In this document: positions 9,797 to 19,520 of the stretch, piece by piece
How positions within the stretch are numbered: the first letter of the stretch is position 1
Layout: each line of letters begins with the position of its first letter
Origin: an uncultured Psychroserpens sp.
GTDB lineage: Bacteria > Bacteroidota > Bacteroidia > Flavobacteriales > Flavobacteriaceae
Reading direction: 5' to 3'
Assembly (NCBI GenBank): GCA_947488655.1
Contig: CANKZZ010000004.1
Location: 1 to 64,000 of the forward strand
DNA length: 64,000 nucleotides
Translations under genes and position numbers: made by a program
The notes under the pieces: model-generated
What the model saw: only the letters and a program-made list of their open reading frames with translations
Told to the model about the DNA's origin: nothing
Databases searched by the model: none

Positions 9797-11011
9797 ATGA
9801 ATTACCAAGATACAGTAAACTGGATGTTTAAGCAGTTGCCTATGTATCAAAATCAAGGTAAAACTGCTTTTAAAAAAGATTTATCTAATACGATTCTTTT
9901 AGCCAATCATTTAAAAAATCCCGAACATAAATTCAAAAGTATTCATGTTGCAGGAACCAATGGTAAAGGTTCTACAAGCCACATGTTGGCTTCTGTATTA
10001 CAAGAAGCTGGTTATAAAGTTGGTTTATATACATCACCACATTTAAAAGATTTTAGAGAGCGTATTAAAATTAATGGTAAAGAAGTTGGTAAACAATTTG
10101 TCATAGATTTTATTGAGAAGAACCAAAATTTTTTGGAGAAACAACATTTGTCATTTTTTGAAATGACTGTTGGTATGGCTTTCGACTATTTTGCAAAACA
10201 AAATGTAGATATTGCTGTGATTGAAGTTGGTCTTGGTGGTCGATTAGATTCTACAAATATTATTACTCCAGAAGTTTCAGTAATCACCAATATTGGGTTT
10301 GATCATACTCAGTTTTTAGGATCAACCTACGATGCTATCGCAAGAGAAAAGGCAGGAATTATAAAATCTAATATTCCCGTTATTATTGGAGAAACACAAG
10401 AAGAAACTAAAAGTGTGTTTTTAGATATTGCTAAAGCTAATACTTCGGTAATTTATTTTGCAGATCAAATTAAATCTTATTATACCAGCGATTTAAAGGG
10501 TAATTATCAAAAGCATAATATCAAAACAGCGGTTAACGCTTTAAAAGTTTTAAATGATAAAAGTTTTAAAATTTCCGAAGAACATATTAAGACAGGATTA
10601 CAAAATGTAGTTAAAAATACTGGCTTAAAAGGACGATGGCAAGTTTTACAGACACAACCAAAAATCATTTGTGATACTGCACACAATAAAGAGGGACTCT
10701 CTTATATAGTTAAACAATTGGCTCAAGAAAATTACAATAATCTTCATATTGTTTTTGGTGTGGTAAACGATAAAGATGTAGATTCTATTTTGCCATTATT
10801 ACCAAAAAAAGCTAGGTATTATTTTTGTAAACCTAATGTGCCTAGAGGCTTAGATGCCGAAATTTTAAAACTTAAATTTAAGTCATCTGGATTTAAAGGA
10901 GACAGTTATCAATCTGTCACAAAGGCATTAGATGAAGCTAAAAGTGCAGCCAAACTTAACGATTTAATCTATGTAGGTGGCAGTACTTTTGTAGTTGCAG
11001 AGGTCGTGTAA
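9797..11011 (+). CDS. folC: bifunctional folylpolyglutamate synthase / dihydrofolate synthase
   Basis: FolC adds glutamate to dihydropteroate and to folates using ATP. The P-loop motif HVAGTNGKGSTSHMLAS is at about residues 50-66. EVGLGGRLDSTN near residue 145, and HTQFLG and AREKAGI near residues 170-190, are Mur-ligase family signatures. ATG 9797 is preferred over an upstream ATG at 9758, because the longer form would overlap the tonB coding end by 38 bases. The length is 404 residues. Confidence 0.93.
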   Translation: MNYQDTVNWMFKQLPMYQNQGKTAFKKDLSNTILLANHLKNPEHKFKSIHVAGTNGKGSTSHMLASVLQEAGYKVGLYTSPHLKDFRERIKINGKEVGKQFVIDFIEKNQNFLEKQHLSFFEMTVGMAFDYFAKQNVDIAVIEVGLGGRLDSTNIITPEVSVITNIGFDHTQFLGSTYDAIAREKAGIIKSNIPVIIGETQEETKSVFLDIAKANTSVIYFADQIKSYYTSDLKGNYQKHNIKTAVNALKVLNDKSFKISEEHIKTGLQNVVKNTGLKGRWQVLQTQPKIICDTAHNKEGLSYIVKQLAQENYNNLHIVFGVVNDKDVDSILPLLPKKARYYFCKPNVPRGLDAEILKLKFKSSGFKGDSYQSVTKALDEAKSAAKLNDLIYVGGSTFVVAEVV

Positions 11012-11055
11012 ACTCTAAAAAATTGTATATTTAGATTTCAGTTTAAATTTTTACA

Positions 11056-11349
11056 ATGACAGAGATTATCAATCAAATTTTTGCCCTAGACTCTAAATTA
11101 AAAAAAGAAAATAATGATAGCGCTACACGATATTTAGATCGTATTTATCATGAATTTGAGGCAATGGGTTTTCAAATCGTTATTCCGTTAGGTCAAACCT
11201 ACCGCAATGAAATGACAGATGTTGAAGCTAACATACTTGGCGATTTAAGTAGAAAATCTAAAATTACTAAAGTCTTAAAACCTGTCATTTACCAAATTGA
11301 AAATAACGAAACGAAACTCCTTCAAAAAGGAATTGTAATTGTAGAATAG
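11056..11349 (+). CDS. small GrpE-like protein beside an Hsp70-like gene
   Basis: A 97-residue cytoplasmic protein that starts 44 bp after folC and ends 6 bp before an Hsp70-like gene. Its second half (GFQIVIPLGQTYRN, then ANILGD, VLKPVIYQ and LLQKGIVIVE) follows the pattern of the GrpE C-terminal beta domain. There, P-G and a final V-V strand contact the nucleotide-binding domain of DnaK. The long GrpE helix is much shortened. A role as a dedicated nucleotide-exchange factor is inference from this resemblance and from position; no family is recognised with certainty. Confidence 0.6.
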   Translation: MTEIINQIFALDSKLKKENNDSATRYLDRIYHEFEAMGFQIVIPLGQTYRNEMTDVEANILGDLSRKSKITKVLKPVIYQIENNETKLLQKGIVIVE

Positions 11350-11355
11350 CCTCAA

Positions 11356-13851
11356 ATGAAAACTATAAATTTTGCCATAGATTTAGGAACGACTAATAGT
11401 CTTATTGCTAAATATGACGACGGAAATATTAAAATTTACAACAATCCTTTAGGTTTAAAACAAACCTTGCCTTCTTGTATTGCTTTTCGTGGAAATAGAA
11501 TAGTAATTGGAGACAAAGCACTAGATTATCTCGAAAAAGATGCCGAAAATATTTGCATGCTTTTTAAACGAAAAATGGGTACTCAAGACACTTATTATGT
11601 GCCATCCATTGATAAAGAAATGTCTCCTATTGAGTTGTCTTCTTTAATTCTAAAAGAACTTAAAAACTTTGTTAATGACGATGATGTATTAGACTCTGTA
11701 GTTATTACAATTCCTGCATCTTTTGATACAATACAATCTAACGCTACAAAAAAAGCAGGTTATCTGGCTGGTTTTAAAGAAGTCGTTTTATTACAAGAGC
11801 CAATTGCAGCTTGCTTGGCGTTTGCAAATACAACTAATATTGAAGTAACAGATAAGCAAAACTGGATAGTTTATGATTTTGGAGGCGGAACATTTGATGT
11901 GGCTCTAGTAGAGGTTAATGATAGAGAATTAAAGGTTACAGATAATTTAGGTGATAATTATTTAGGAGGAGCTGATTTTGATAACCTCATTGTTGAGCAT
12001 TTAGTTGTTCCGTTTATAGAAGATAAATTATCACTTACTAATCTTTGGAAAGATTTAAAGTCTAAAACAACGTCATTTAAAGGGCTATATTTTGAATTGC
12101 TTAAAATTTCGGAAGAAGCAAAGAAAGAACTATCTATTTATGAAGAAACAGAAATAGAATTAGATATTGATATTAATGGCGAAAATTTCTATGAGCAATT
12201 GGTTATTAAACGAGAACAATTTGAAGATTTAATTGCTACCAAAGTAGAACAGACTATAGTTTTTATTAAAGATGTTATAAAAAACAATCAGCTCTTAAAT
12301 TCTCAAATAAATCGTATAATTTTAATTGGAGGTACTACTTATGTACCGTTAATAAAGAAACGTATTACGCAAGCAATAGGAGTAGAAGTAGATTCTAGCA
12401 TAGACCCTACATCGGCTGTGGCACATGGAGCTGCTTATTTTGCAGGATCTAAACCTGCAACGATATTTGATGTTGAAGACGTTGCAACTCAAAAAACTCA
12501 ATTAGACGTTGTAGATTTTAAGTTGTTTTATGAACAAAATACGAGAGATTTAGAAGAGTTAATAACATGTAAGATTAATTCTGGCAATGCTAAAAGTTAC
12601 AGGATTATGAGAAAGGATGGTGGTTATGACTCTGGTGTTAAAATATTAGAGGATAATACGTTTTCTGAGTTTGTGCCACTTCTTGAAGGTCGCTTAAACC
12701 CTTTTAAAATTCAATTATTAAATGAGGCTTTAGACGTTTTAACGGTTATAGATACTGTAGCTATTAATCAAGGAAGCTATAATGTACAAGGTCAGCCATT
12801 ACCAAACGATATTTGTATGGAAGTTGATGATATAGATGCATCAACAACGCGATTAGACCTCGTGTTTGCCAAAGGAAGTATTTTACCACTTAAAAAGAAA
12901 ATATATAAAACAGCGTCTAAAACAATACTTAGGCAATCTAAATCTAATATAATTATTAATATTATTGAAGGGAAATCTAAAGGACTCCCAAGTTCTGGCT
13001 TGAGTATTGGTTATATTGAAATCTTCGGAAAAGATCTTGAAGAAGACCTGATTAAAGGTACAGATATTGAAATCGAAATTGAGGTAACAGAGTCTCGCGA
13101 TTTAAAAATTAACGTCTTTTTGCAATCTTGTGATCAAGAATTTAAAAATGTCTTTAGTGAATCTGAAAGAGCTATAAGCATCAACAAGATTAATATGGAA
13201 ATAAATACAGTTCTTGGAGATGTTGAGGAGTTGATTAGAACTAATATTTCCGAAGAAAATTTTGAGTATTCTCATCAATTAGAGCGTATACGAGTAGGTT
13301 TAATAGAAACTCAAATTGCTGCATCTCTAATTAATGATGATGATGTATCTGATGCAAAATTTCAATTAGATGATAGAAAACGAAAACTTATTCAAGACTT
13401 TGATGATTTAACTCGTAATAAGTTAATTGCTCATGAAATTGAGAGCTATAACGAAACTAAAGACAATTTAGAATACCAATTAAACAAAGAGGAGAATGAA
13501 CGTTTTCAAGAAAAATATACTAGAATTATCAAAAATGAGCGTGAGGTAATTAACTCAGGTAATAAATATTTAATACGTTCTAAAATTAAAGAATTGGATG
13601 AATTGTATGACTCCATAATTCAATCTAGTGATGAGAATTTTATAACATATTTTTTACATATGAAATTTGTTACAGATTACGATAACCAGCGTAAGGCAGA
13701 TAGATTAATTAAACAAGGTGATGAAGCTTTAGAAAAACAGGATTACAAATCTTTACGTCACATTGTGTACGGATTATCATCTCTATTACCCGATTATGAG
13801 AAGGAAAAACAAAAGAAATTTAAAGATGATAGCAAAACTGGTTTAGGCTAA
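11356..13851 (+). CDS. Hsp70-family protein with extended C-terminus
   Basis: An 831-residue actin-fold ATPase of the Hsp70 family. Signature motifs are DLGTTNSLIAKYDDG at residues 7-21, the ATP-binding IVYDFGGGTFDVALVEV near residue 175, and ILIGGTTYVPLIK near 325. It has a substrate-binding-like beta region (about 385-600) and then about 230 residues of charged, helical sequence, and lacks a DnaK EEVD-like tail. It is longer than DnaK (about 640), so it is a specialised paralog and not the housekeeping DnaK. It is probably cotranscribed with the small GrpE-like gene. Its 3' end overlaps the convergent 553-residue protein gene by 4 bp. Confidence 0.87.
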   Translation: MKTINFAIDLGTTNSLIAKYDDGNIKIYNNPLGLKQTLPSCIAFRGNRIVIGDKALDYLEKDAENICMLFKRKMGTQDTYYVPSIDKEMSPIELSSLILKELKNFVNDDDVLDSVVITIPASFDTIQSNATKKAGYLAGFKEVVLLQEPIAACLAFANTTNIEVTDKQNWIVYDFGGGTFDVALVEVNDRELKVTDNLGDNYLGGADFDNLIVEHLVVPFIEDKLSLTNLWKDLKSKTTSFKGLYFELLKISEEAKKELSIYEETEIELDIDINGENFYEQLVIKREQFEDLIATKVEQTIVFIKDVIKNNQLLNSQINRIILIGGTTYVPLIKKRITQAIGVEVDSSIDPTSAVAHGAAYFAGSKPATIFDVEDVATQKTQLDVVDFKLFYEQNTRDLEELITCKINSGNAKSYRIMRKDGGYDSGVKILEDNTFSEFVPLLEGRLNPFKIQLLNEALDVLTVIDTVAINQGSYNVQGQPLPNDICMEVDDIDASTTRLDLVFAKGSILPLKKKIYKTASKTILRQSKSNIIINIIEGKSKGLPSSGLSIGYIEIFGKDLEEDLIKGTDIEIEIEVTESRDLKINVFLQSCDQEFKNVFSESERAISINKINMEINTVLGDVEELIRTNISEENFEYSHQLERIRVGLIETQIAASLINDDDVSDAKFQLDDRKRKLIQDFDDLTRNKLIAHEIESYNETKDNLEYQLNKEENERFQEKYTRIIKNEREVINSGNKYLIRSKIKELDELYDSIIQSSDENFITYFLHMKFVTDYDNQRKADRLIKQGDEALEKQDYKSLRHIVYGLSSLLPDYEKEKQKKFKDDSKTGLG

Positions 13852-15509
13852 TTTCTATATTTTTTATTGTACCAATCTGTATAAATTTTATTTATACTTA
13901 ATTGCTTAAGCTTAATTTTATTGGTTTTTATGGTTTCTCCTCGTACTGTATCTATAATTATTTTGTTTGAAGAGCTACTTTTTACTTTTGAGATAACATC
14001 TTCAAATGGGTAAATTATAATTTCCTTTTGTACTGTGGTATCGTAATTTGTGATTTTATACAAATTAGATAAGTCGGTATCTCTTTTAAAATGCGAAAAT
14101 CTTGTAGAGGCAAAATCGGTTCCAGTATAAAATAATAACGAGTCGTTTTGTATTGTTTTAATAGATACTCGCTCGCCTTTTGGGATGTATATAGATTGAT
14201 CTATACCATTTGTTAGTCTAAATACAATTAGATCTTTTTTGCTTTTATTTGTGATTTTGAGATATGTATTGTCTTGGTTACTTTCATCATAAGGTAAATC
14301 ATCAAAAGTAGTTTGATAAGGGTTTGAAAAAGGTATTAAATCCATACCTAAAATCTCATCACTAGTTTTGCGCTCCACTTTTCTTTTTAGGGTGTAAATA
14401 AATTTTGTGTGGTCTGCTAATTTATATCTATTGGTTGATGTGGTTTTATTATAGGAGTGCTCTGCTATGGTTTCTTCTATATCGAGAGCCTCAATTAAAT
14501 CGTCATCAATAGTAAAAGTATCATCGGTTGAACCAGAGCGTTGAATGCTATCAATCATTTGTTGTATTTCATCATTATATACAGGACTCGAATTATAATC
14601 ACTACTTCTTATATAGTCATATTCATAACTATTGTTAGAGCTTTTACCTACCCAAAAAATTACTCTAATTACAATCATTATTATCACAAAAACACTCCAC
14701 CCTCCAAAACCAGAACCTGTTTTTCGGCTAGATTTAGATGGGTATGAGTACTGCCTAGCTATCTCTGCATTAGATACTAGGGTTTCTTTTAAAAAGACAT
14801 TAGATGTGTCTAAAATTGAAAAAGCAACCATAGCTTTGGCAGCAAATCTAAACTCTTGATTATTGGTGTTTCTACGATTTGAGTTGTAAATATCAATAAC
14901 TTCAGAGTTGAGTTCTTGCATATCTGTATTAAAACAATCAGGATATTCATTTAAACAGTTAATAAAAACTTTGTTAGTTATAAAACCAACAGGAAATTCT
15001 TTATGTTTTAATCTACCTTCTCTTAAATAAACACTTGCATAATTTAAACGAGATTTAAAAAAGTTTATAATGAGCTGGTTGTTTTCTTCGGAAAACAGAT
15101 AATTATGACTTAAAACCTTAAGTAGAAGTACATACTTACCTTTGCTTAGCGTTTCAGATAAGAAGACCTTTAAGTTTTCTTTTAAAAAAGGTGATAGAAA
15201 ATATTTTAAATCTTCAAGGTTTGAAATATATGATTCATCTACAGTAATATCACTTTGCCTTACATTTTGATAATTACCAGAAATTATTTGTTTTAACCAA
15301 TCGTGTTTTTCTATAAAAACATGATGTTTGAGAATAGATTCATCTTTGAGATCATCTATTAAATTAGAAATATCTCCAAGATTATTTGCATCTCCCAACA
15401 TTGCTTTAGCTTTAAGTTGTTTTTGGAGTTTAATTATGCCATTAGTATCAATTTGAGCTAACTCATTAATATCTAGGCCTAATTGATCAATAAAAGAGAT
15501 GTATTTCAA
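13848..15509 (-). CDS. membrane-anchored protein of unknown function, convergent with the Hsp70-like gene
   Basis: A 553-residue protein I do not recognise. The N-terminal 255 residues are helical and charged and look cytoplasmic. A single membrane helix lies at about residues 271-288 (WSVFVIIMIVIRVIFWVG) after a Gly-rich stretch. The C-terminal 260 residues are a Thr/Ser/Asp-rich, beta-like, presumably periplasmic domain. It overlaps the 3' end of the Hsp70-like gene by 4 bp tail to tail. Convergent overlap may reflect a conserved module, but no function can be assigned. Confidence 0.75.
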   Translation of the reverse strand: MKYISFIDQLGLDINELAQIDTNGIIKLQKQLKAKAMLGDANNLGDISNLIDDLKDESILKHHVFIEKHDWLKQIISGNYQNVRQSDITVDESYISNLEDLKYFLSPFLKENLKVFLSETLSKGKYVLLLKVLSHNYLFSEENNQLIINFFKSRLNYASVYLREGRLKHKEFPVGFITNKVFINCLNEYPDCFNTDMQELNSEVIDIYNSNRRNTNNQEFRFAAKAMVAFSILDTSNVFLKETLVSNAEIARQYSYPSKSSRKTGSGFGGWSVFVIIMIVIRVIFWVGKSSNNSYEYDYIRSSDYNSSPVYNDEIQQMIDSIQRSGSTDDTFTIDDDLIEALDIEETIAEHSYNKTTSTNRYKLADHTKFIYTLKRKVERKTSDEILGMDLIPFSNPYQTTFDDLPYDESNQDNTYLKITNKSKKDLIVFRLTNGIDQSIYIPKGERVSIKTIQNDSLLFYTGTDFASTRFSHFKRDTDLSNLYKITNYDTTVQKEIIIYPFEDVISKVKSSSSNKIIIDTVRGETIKTNKIKLKQLSINKIYTDWYNKKYRN

Positions 15510-15668
15510 AGTAAAAAATAATTATTTATAAAAATATTAAAATAAGTTTTAACTCAACAAATAACCTTATTTTTTTGGTAATGAGAGACATTAAAAATTA
15601 TTTTTATTTTTTTTCAAAAAAGCTTTTGGTAATTAAAAATCTAGACTATATTTGCAGTCCAATTATTA

Positions 15669-15743
15669 GGGCAATTAGCTCAGTTGGTTCAGAGCACCTC
15701 GTTTACACCGAGGGGGTCGGGGGTTCGAATCCCTCATTGCCCA
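15669..15743 (+). tRNA. tRNA-Val (anticodon TAC)
   Basis: A 75-nt cloverleaf. Acceptor GGGCAAT pairs with ATTGCCC, and the D arm is GCTC-GAGC. The anticodon stem CCTCG-CGAGG closes loop TTTACAC (anticodon TAC with T33), and the T arm has GTTCGAATC. The discriminator is A, and CCA is not encoded. Confidence 0.96.
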
Positions 15744-15744
15744 C

Positions 15745-15773
15745 AAAAGTCCACAGAAATGTGGACTTTTTTT
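15745..15773. terminator. hairpin terminator between the two tRNA-Val genes
   Basis: A perfect 11-bp stem (15745-15755 with 15760-15770) with a GAAA loop is followed by T residues. It lies between two tandem tRNA genes, so the second tRNA may depend on partial read-through or on its own promoter. Confidence 0.85.
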
Positions 15774-15788
15774 GTTTTATATTGTAAT

Positions 15789-15863
15789 GGGTTATTAACT
15801 CAGTTGGTTTAGAGTGTCACGTCGACAACGTGGAAGTCACTGGTTCGAATCCAGTATGACCCA
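15789..15863 (+). tRNA. tRNA-Val (anticodon GAC), with C at position 33
   Basis: A 75-nt cloverleaf. Acceptor GGGTTAT pairs with ATGACCC (one G-U), the D arm is ACTC-GAGT, and the T arm is ACTGG-CCAGT. The anticodon stem TCACG-CGTGG closes loop TCGACAA, giving anticodon GAC but C instead of the nearly invariant U at position 33. All stems are intact, so it appears functional. Confidence 0.9.
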
Positions 15864-15873
15864 CTTTTACTAC

Positions 15874-15910
15874 AATCCTAATTTATAAAGTTATAAGTTG
15901 GGATTTTTAT
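15874..15910 (+). terminator. terminator after tRNA-Val(GAC)
   Basis: A 15-bp imperfect stem (15874-15888 with 15891-15905, including G-U pairs) is followed by a T-rich run, ten bases after the second tRNA. Confidence 0.8.
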
Positions 15911-15992
15911 TTTTCATAATATGTATGTTATTATTGCTTGTAATCCAGTCTAAAATGTAGGCTCTATATTGATTTTTTGACAGGTTAATAAT

Positions 15993-18146
15993 TTAATAAG
16001 TACCATCCTTCATCTTAATGAGCACATTCTTAGTTGTATTTAATAAGGAAGTACTATAAACTTTTAAATTTTTAGAGATTATTTCTACCGCTTTAGTTTG
16101 ATGCTCTATAGCTAATTTTTTATCCCCATTTTTGTAGAGTAGCTGTGCATAAGTATCTAGATAATATGCGTTATCTGGTTTAATATCTAATGAGGTTTTA
16201 GACCATTTTAATGCTTCTTTAAGTAATTTTTTATCCGTAATCTTTTCAACTACTACCCATGCAGCTTCGTTGGCTTCATTTGCTATACTGCTTTTATAAA
16301 TATCCCACGGTTTATTACTATTATTTTCTTCATACATTTCATCTAATCGAACAATAATATTTTTATCGTTATGAAGTTTATTACTATTGTAATAGTCTTT
16401 GTATTCGTTTAGATAGTCTTCAGGAATAAACTTTTTTAAAAATAGTAGATATTCGTTGTTATCAGTTTTTAAAGCTTTATATCTAAGTTTAATTTTTTTA
16501 AGAAAATCGTCATTTGCGTGATTTGCAATTCGATTTAAAAATGAAGTGATGGTATAACTTAAATTATAAAAGTCATATCCTTTACTATAATCTTCATCTG
16601 ATGTAGGTTTATAATTTTCTATCTCATTTTTAAACTTTAGAAGATAATCTATAGATTTTAAGTCTGATTCAAAAGGTTGAGGTTGAAAATTTTTATATAA
16701 CAATCCCTTAAAATGAGACACTAATGTTTTTGATATAATACTTGCAAATTGAAAATCAACAGTTGTATCATTATTATGAAAATCGATAAGATTATCATAT
16801 AGTTGATTCACTTGATTTAGATTAGATTGCAATTTATAGTAACTACTATTGTTTTTTATATAATCTTCTTCTCTATACGATTTCTCTTGTACACTTTCAT
16901 GACCAGAAAAGAAATCATAAGCTGTAATATTTGTAAGATCTGAGAAAATTCTTTGAGTTTTAATTGCGTTAAATGTTTTAGATTGTACTGCGTCATCTAT
17001 TTGTTTCATAAGAAACATATCATCAAAATCATTTCTAGCATATGAAGTTACTTGGTCTATTATTTCTTTACTCAAATCTGCAATAGTCGCTTTACGTCTG
17101 TAGATAATAAATTCATTTCCATCTAAAACAATCAATTCGTTTTCATTTAAGGCAAGGTTGTTGATGATGTCTTTATCCTCTGATTGCAGTAAATACATAT
17201 GAAATTTATCATTTTTAGATTTATAACTATCATACATAATATTAGATAGCTTTTCTTCATAGTTTTTTGCAAACGTCTTATAATTTTGTTCATTCAAATC
17301 ACCATTAGGGAGAAAGAATGTTAAAAGTAATTTATTGTCATTTTTTGCAGTTTGTAATGCATTTTTGTAGCTATCAAATGTTTTTAATTTAAAGGTATAA
17401 GGCGAGTTGTAATAAGACTCAATAGGTTTTACTTTTTCTTCGTTTCTCCAAACAACATCTTTAGAGACAGCTGTTGGATTTTTAAATCCTTCTAAATATT
17501 CATCAAAATCTTTATAGAAAGTTAGAGGATTATTCCTCCCAACTTCGTTAATAGTTACTATTTGTTTTTCTGCATTATAAACAGCATGTAATTTGTTCTC
17601 ACGCCTTTGAGATGGACGGTAGGTTATTTCAATTTCAGAGACAGATTTAGGTATTTCGTATTCATGAAGAATATTACTGTTTGTATTGTAATTTTCTTCT
17701 AGGATTAATAGGTATTTTTCTCTAGAGATTTTAAATGAGGGTTCATTATCATTTGGGTAAACTGAATTTTTTAAAGATGAGCCTTTTTCAAAATTTGCTG
17801 TTTCATCTAAATTATTTTTGGTCCCAAAAAAAATTCTATCTAAATAATAACTCTTAAAATTTTTTGAAAACTTGATAGTTAGAGAATCTTCACTTGTATT
17901 AGTCTTTGTGAATTTGACTCCAAATACCAAAGTTTTTTGTTTTTTTATTTCCAAATTAGAAATAGAATCTGAGGTGATTTTACCGCTAGCCAATGATAAT
18001 CTAAATTCATTATTGTCATCAACATGGAAATAAAATCCCATCCCTTCATCTTCTGAATAGTAAGATCCTGTTGGTATATTACCAATTTGTGCCGAAGTAA
18101 ATATTGTACTTAGTAAAAAAAGTAGAGAGAAAATATGGGTTTTCAT
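15993..18146 (-). CDS. secreted thioredoxin-fold-like protein with C-terminal TPR segment
   Basis: A 717-residue protein with a clear signal peptide (MKTHIFSLLFLLSTIFTSAQ). The middle part (about residues 258-375) resembles a thioredoxin-like fold of the kind that begins with LKTFDSYKNALQTAKNDNK, but it lacks a CxxC motif. No redox activity should therefore be assumed. The last 120 residues contain TPR-like helices (EAAWVVVEKI, then ALKWSKTSLDIKPDNAYYLD). It lies 39 bp downstream of murF on the same strand. The function is unknown; it is probably periplasmic or extracytoplasmic. Confidence 0.7.
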   Translation of the reverse strand: MKTHIFSLLFLLSTIFTSAQIGNIPTGSYYSEDEGMGFYFHVDDNNEFRLSLASGKITSDSISNLEIKKQKTLVFGVKFTKTNTSEDSLTIKFSKNFKSYYLDRIFFGTKNNLDETANFEKGSSLKNSVYPNDNEPSFKISREKYLLILEENYNTNSNILHEYEIPKSVSEIEITYRPSQRRENKLHAVYNAEKQIVTINEVGRNNPLTFYKDFDEYLEGFKNPTAVSKDVVWRNEEKVKPIESYYNSPYTFKLKTFDSYKNALQTAKNDNKLLLTFFLPNGDLNEQNYKTFAKNYEEKLSNIMYDSYKSKNDKFHMYLLQSEDKDIINNLALNENELIVLDGNEFIIYRRKATIADLSKEIIDQVTSYARNDFDDMFLMKQIDDAVQSKTFNAIKTQRIFSDLTNITAYDFFSGHESVQEKSYREEDYIKNNSSYYKLQSNLNQVNQLYDNLIDFHNNDTTVDFQFASIISKTLVSHFKGLLYKNFQPQPFESDLKSIDYLLKFKNEIENYKPTSDEDYSKGYDFYNLSYTITSFLNRIANHANDDFLKKIKLRYKALKTDNNEYLLFLKKFIPEDYLNEYKDYYNSNKLHNDKNIIVRLDEMYEENNSNKPWDIYKSSIANEANEAAWVVVEKITDKKLLKEALKWSKTSLDIKPDNAYYLDTYAQLLYKNGDKKLAIEHQTKAVEIISKNLKVYSTSLLNTTKNVLIKMKDGTY

Positions 18147-18185
18147 TTATAATTATTTTTTTATGAATTTTAAACGATGTTAATT

Positions 18186-19451
18186 TTATATCAAATCTAA
18201 TATGCGCTCTAATGCCATGCCTCGTGACCCTTTAATCAAGAACGATTGGTGGTTAAAATTAAAATTTCCGAAGTCATTGTAAAAGTCATTAAATGATTTA
18301 AAGTAATGACTATTTTGATCTTTTGTTTTAATATTATAAAAATTTTCACCTACAAAAATGGCCTTTTCAAAATGTAACTTGCTCACAAGATTAGAAATAT
18401 TTTGATGTTCTAATTGTGCAGTATCTCCTAACTCAAACATGTCTCCAAGAATAGTAACCTTATTTTCTTGATTTAATTTTTCAAAATTTGATAAAGCAGC
18501 AACCATACTGCTCGGATTTGCGTTATAAGCATCTAAAATTATTTGGTGGCCATTTTGATTTATAATTTGAGAACGATTATTAGACGGTATATAACTTTCT
18601 ATTGCGGTTATTATATCTGATGTATCTACTTTAAAATATTCTCCTAAAGCTATTGCCACAGACACATTATTATAATTATATGTGCCAGTAAGTTGCGTAT
18701 TAATTACTTTGGTTTGATAAATTAGAGATATGTAAGGTTGAGAATCTAACAACTTACTTTGGCTGCCAAATAGAATGATATTGTCATAATCACCTGCTTG
18801 CCTAAGTTGTAATTCATCATTTTTATTTATAAAAATTGTTTCGTTATTAGATTTTAAATATTGATATAATTCTGATTTGCCTTTTATTACGCCTTCAAAA
18901 CCGCCAAATCCTTCTAAGTGTGCTTTGCCAAAATTTGTTATTAAACCATAATTTGGTAGGGCTAGAGTGCATAGAAATTCTATTTCTTTTTGGTGATTTG
19001 CTCCCATTTCAACAATACCAATCTCTGTGGTTTCATCCATACTTAATAGCGTTAGTGGTACGCCTATGTGATTGTTAAGATTACCTATGGTTGCTGTTGT
19101 TTTATATTTTTTTGATAGTACAACGTTAACAAGCTCCTTTGTTGTTGTTTTACCATTACTACCCGTTAGTGATATAATCGGGATATTTAGAAATTTACGA
19201 TGAAAAACTGCTAAGTCTTGTAGGGTACGCAATACATCCTTAACAACGATGTATTTATCGTTTAATTTATATTCGGGCTCGTCAATAATTACAAAGGCAG
19301 CACCATTACTTAAGGCATCTTTAGCAAATTTGTTTCCATTAAAATTATCGCCTTTGAGAGCAAAAAACATACAGTTTTTAGATATTTTTCTAGTATCTGT
19401 ACTCACTGTTTTACAGTCTAGAAAATGTTCGTGGAGAGTTTCTATAGTCAT
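18186..19451 (-). CDS. murF: UDP-N-acetylmuramoyl-tripeptide--D-alanyl-D-alanine ligase
   Basis: MurF joins D-Ala-D-Ala to the UDP-MurNAc tripeptide, the last cytoplasmic step of peptidoglycan precursor synthesis. The ATP loop SLTGSNGKTTTKELV is near residue 115. EMGANHQKEIEFL near residue 168, LDAYNANPSSM near 308 and ILGDMFELG near 335 are MurF signatures. At 421 residues it is slightly shorter than the E. coli enzyme, as is common in Bacteroidetes. Confidence 0.94.
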   Translation of the reverse strand: MTIETLHEHFLDCKTVSTDTRKISKNCMFFALKGDNFNGNKFAKDALSNGAAFVIIDEPEYKLNDKYIVVKDVLRTLQDLAVFHRKFLNIPIISLTGSNGKTTTKELVNVVLSKKYKTTATIGNLNNHIGVPLTLLSMDETTEIGIVEMGANHQKEIEFLCTLALPNYGLITNFGKAHLEGFGGFEGVIKGKSELYQYLKSNNETIFINKNDELQLRQAGDYDNIILFGSQSKLLDSQPYISLIYQTKVINTQLTGTYNYNNVSVAIALGEYFKVDTSDIITAIESYIPSNNRSQIINQNGHQIILDAYNANPSSMVAALSNFEKLNQENKVTILGDMFELGDTAQLEHQNISNLVSKLHFEKAIFVGENFYNIKTKDQNSHYFKSFNDFYNDFGNFNFNHQSFLIKGSRGMALERILDLI

Positions 19452-19460
19452 AGAATAAAT

Positions 19461-19497
19461 GTAAAAAAAAAAGTCCTAATCTTAATGATTAGGACTT
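19461..19497 (-). terminator. terminator downstream of gldJ
   Basis: A perfect 10-bp stem (19472-19481 with 19487-19496). Read on the minus strand it ends in a run of ten T. It separates gldJ from murF. Confidence 0.88.
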
Positions 19498-19520
19498 TAA
19501 TTATATGTTTCTAAAAAGTA

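Noticed and set aside
15575-15787. 70-residue plus-strand open frame
   Set aside because: It runs through tRNA-Val(TAC) and its terminator, so it is a chance frame.
15993-18146. Thioredoxin redox activity of the 717-residue protein
   Set aside because: No CxxC motif is found in the thioredoxin-like segment.
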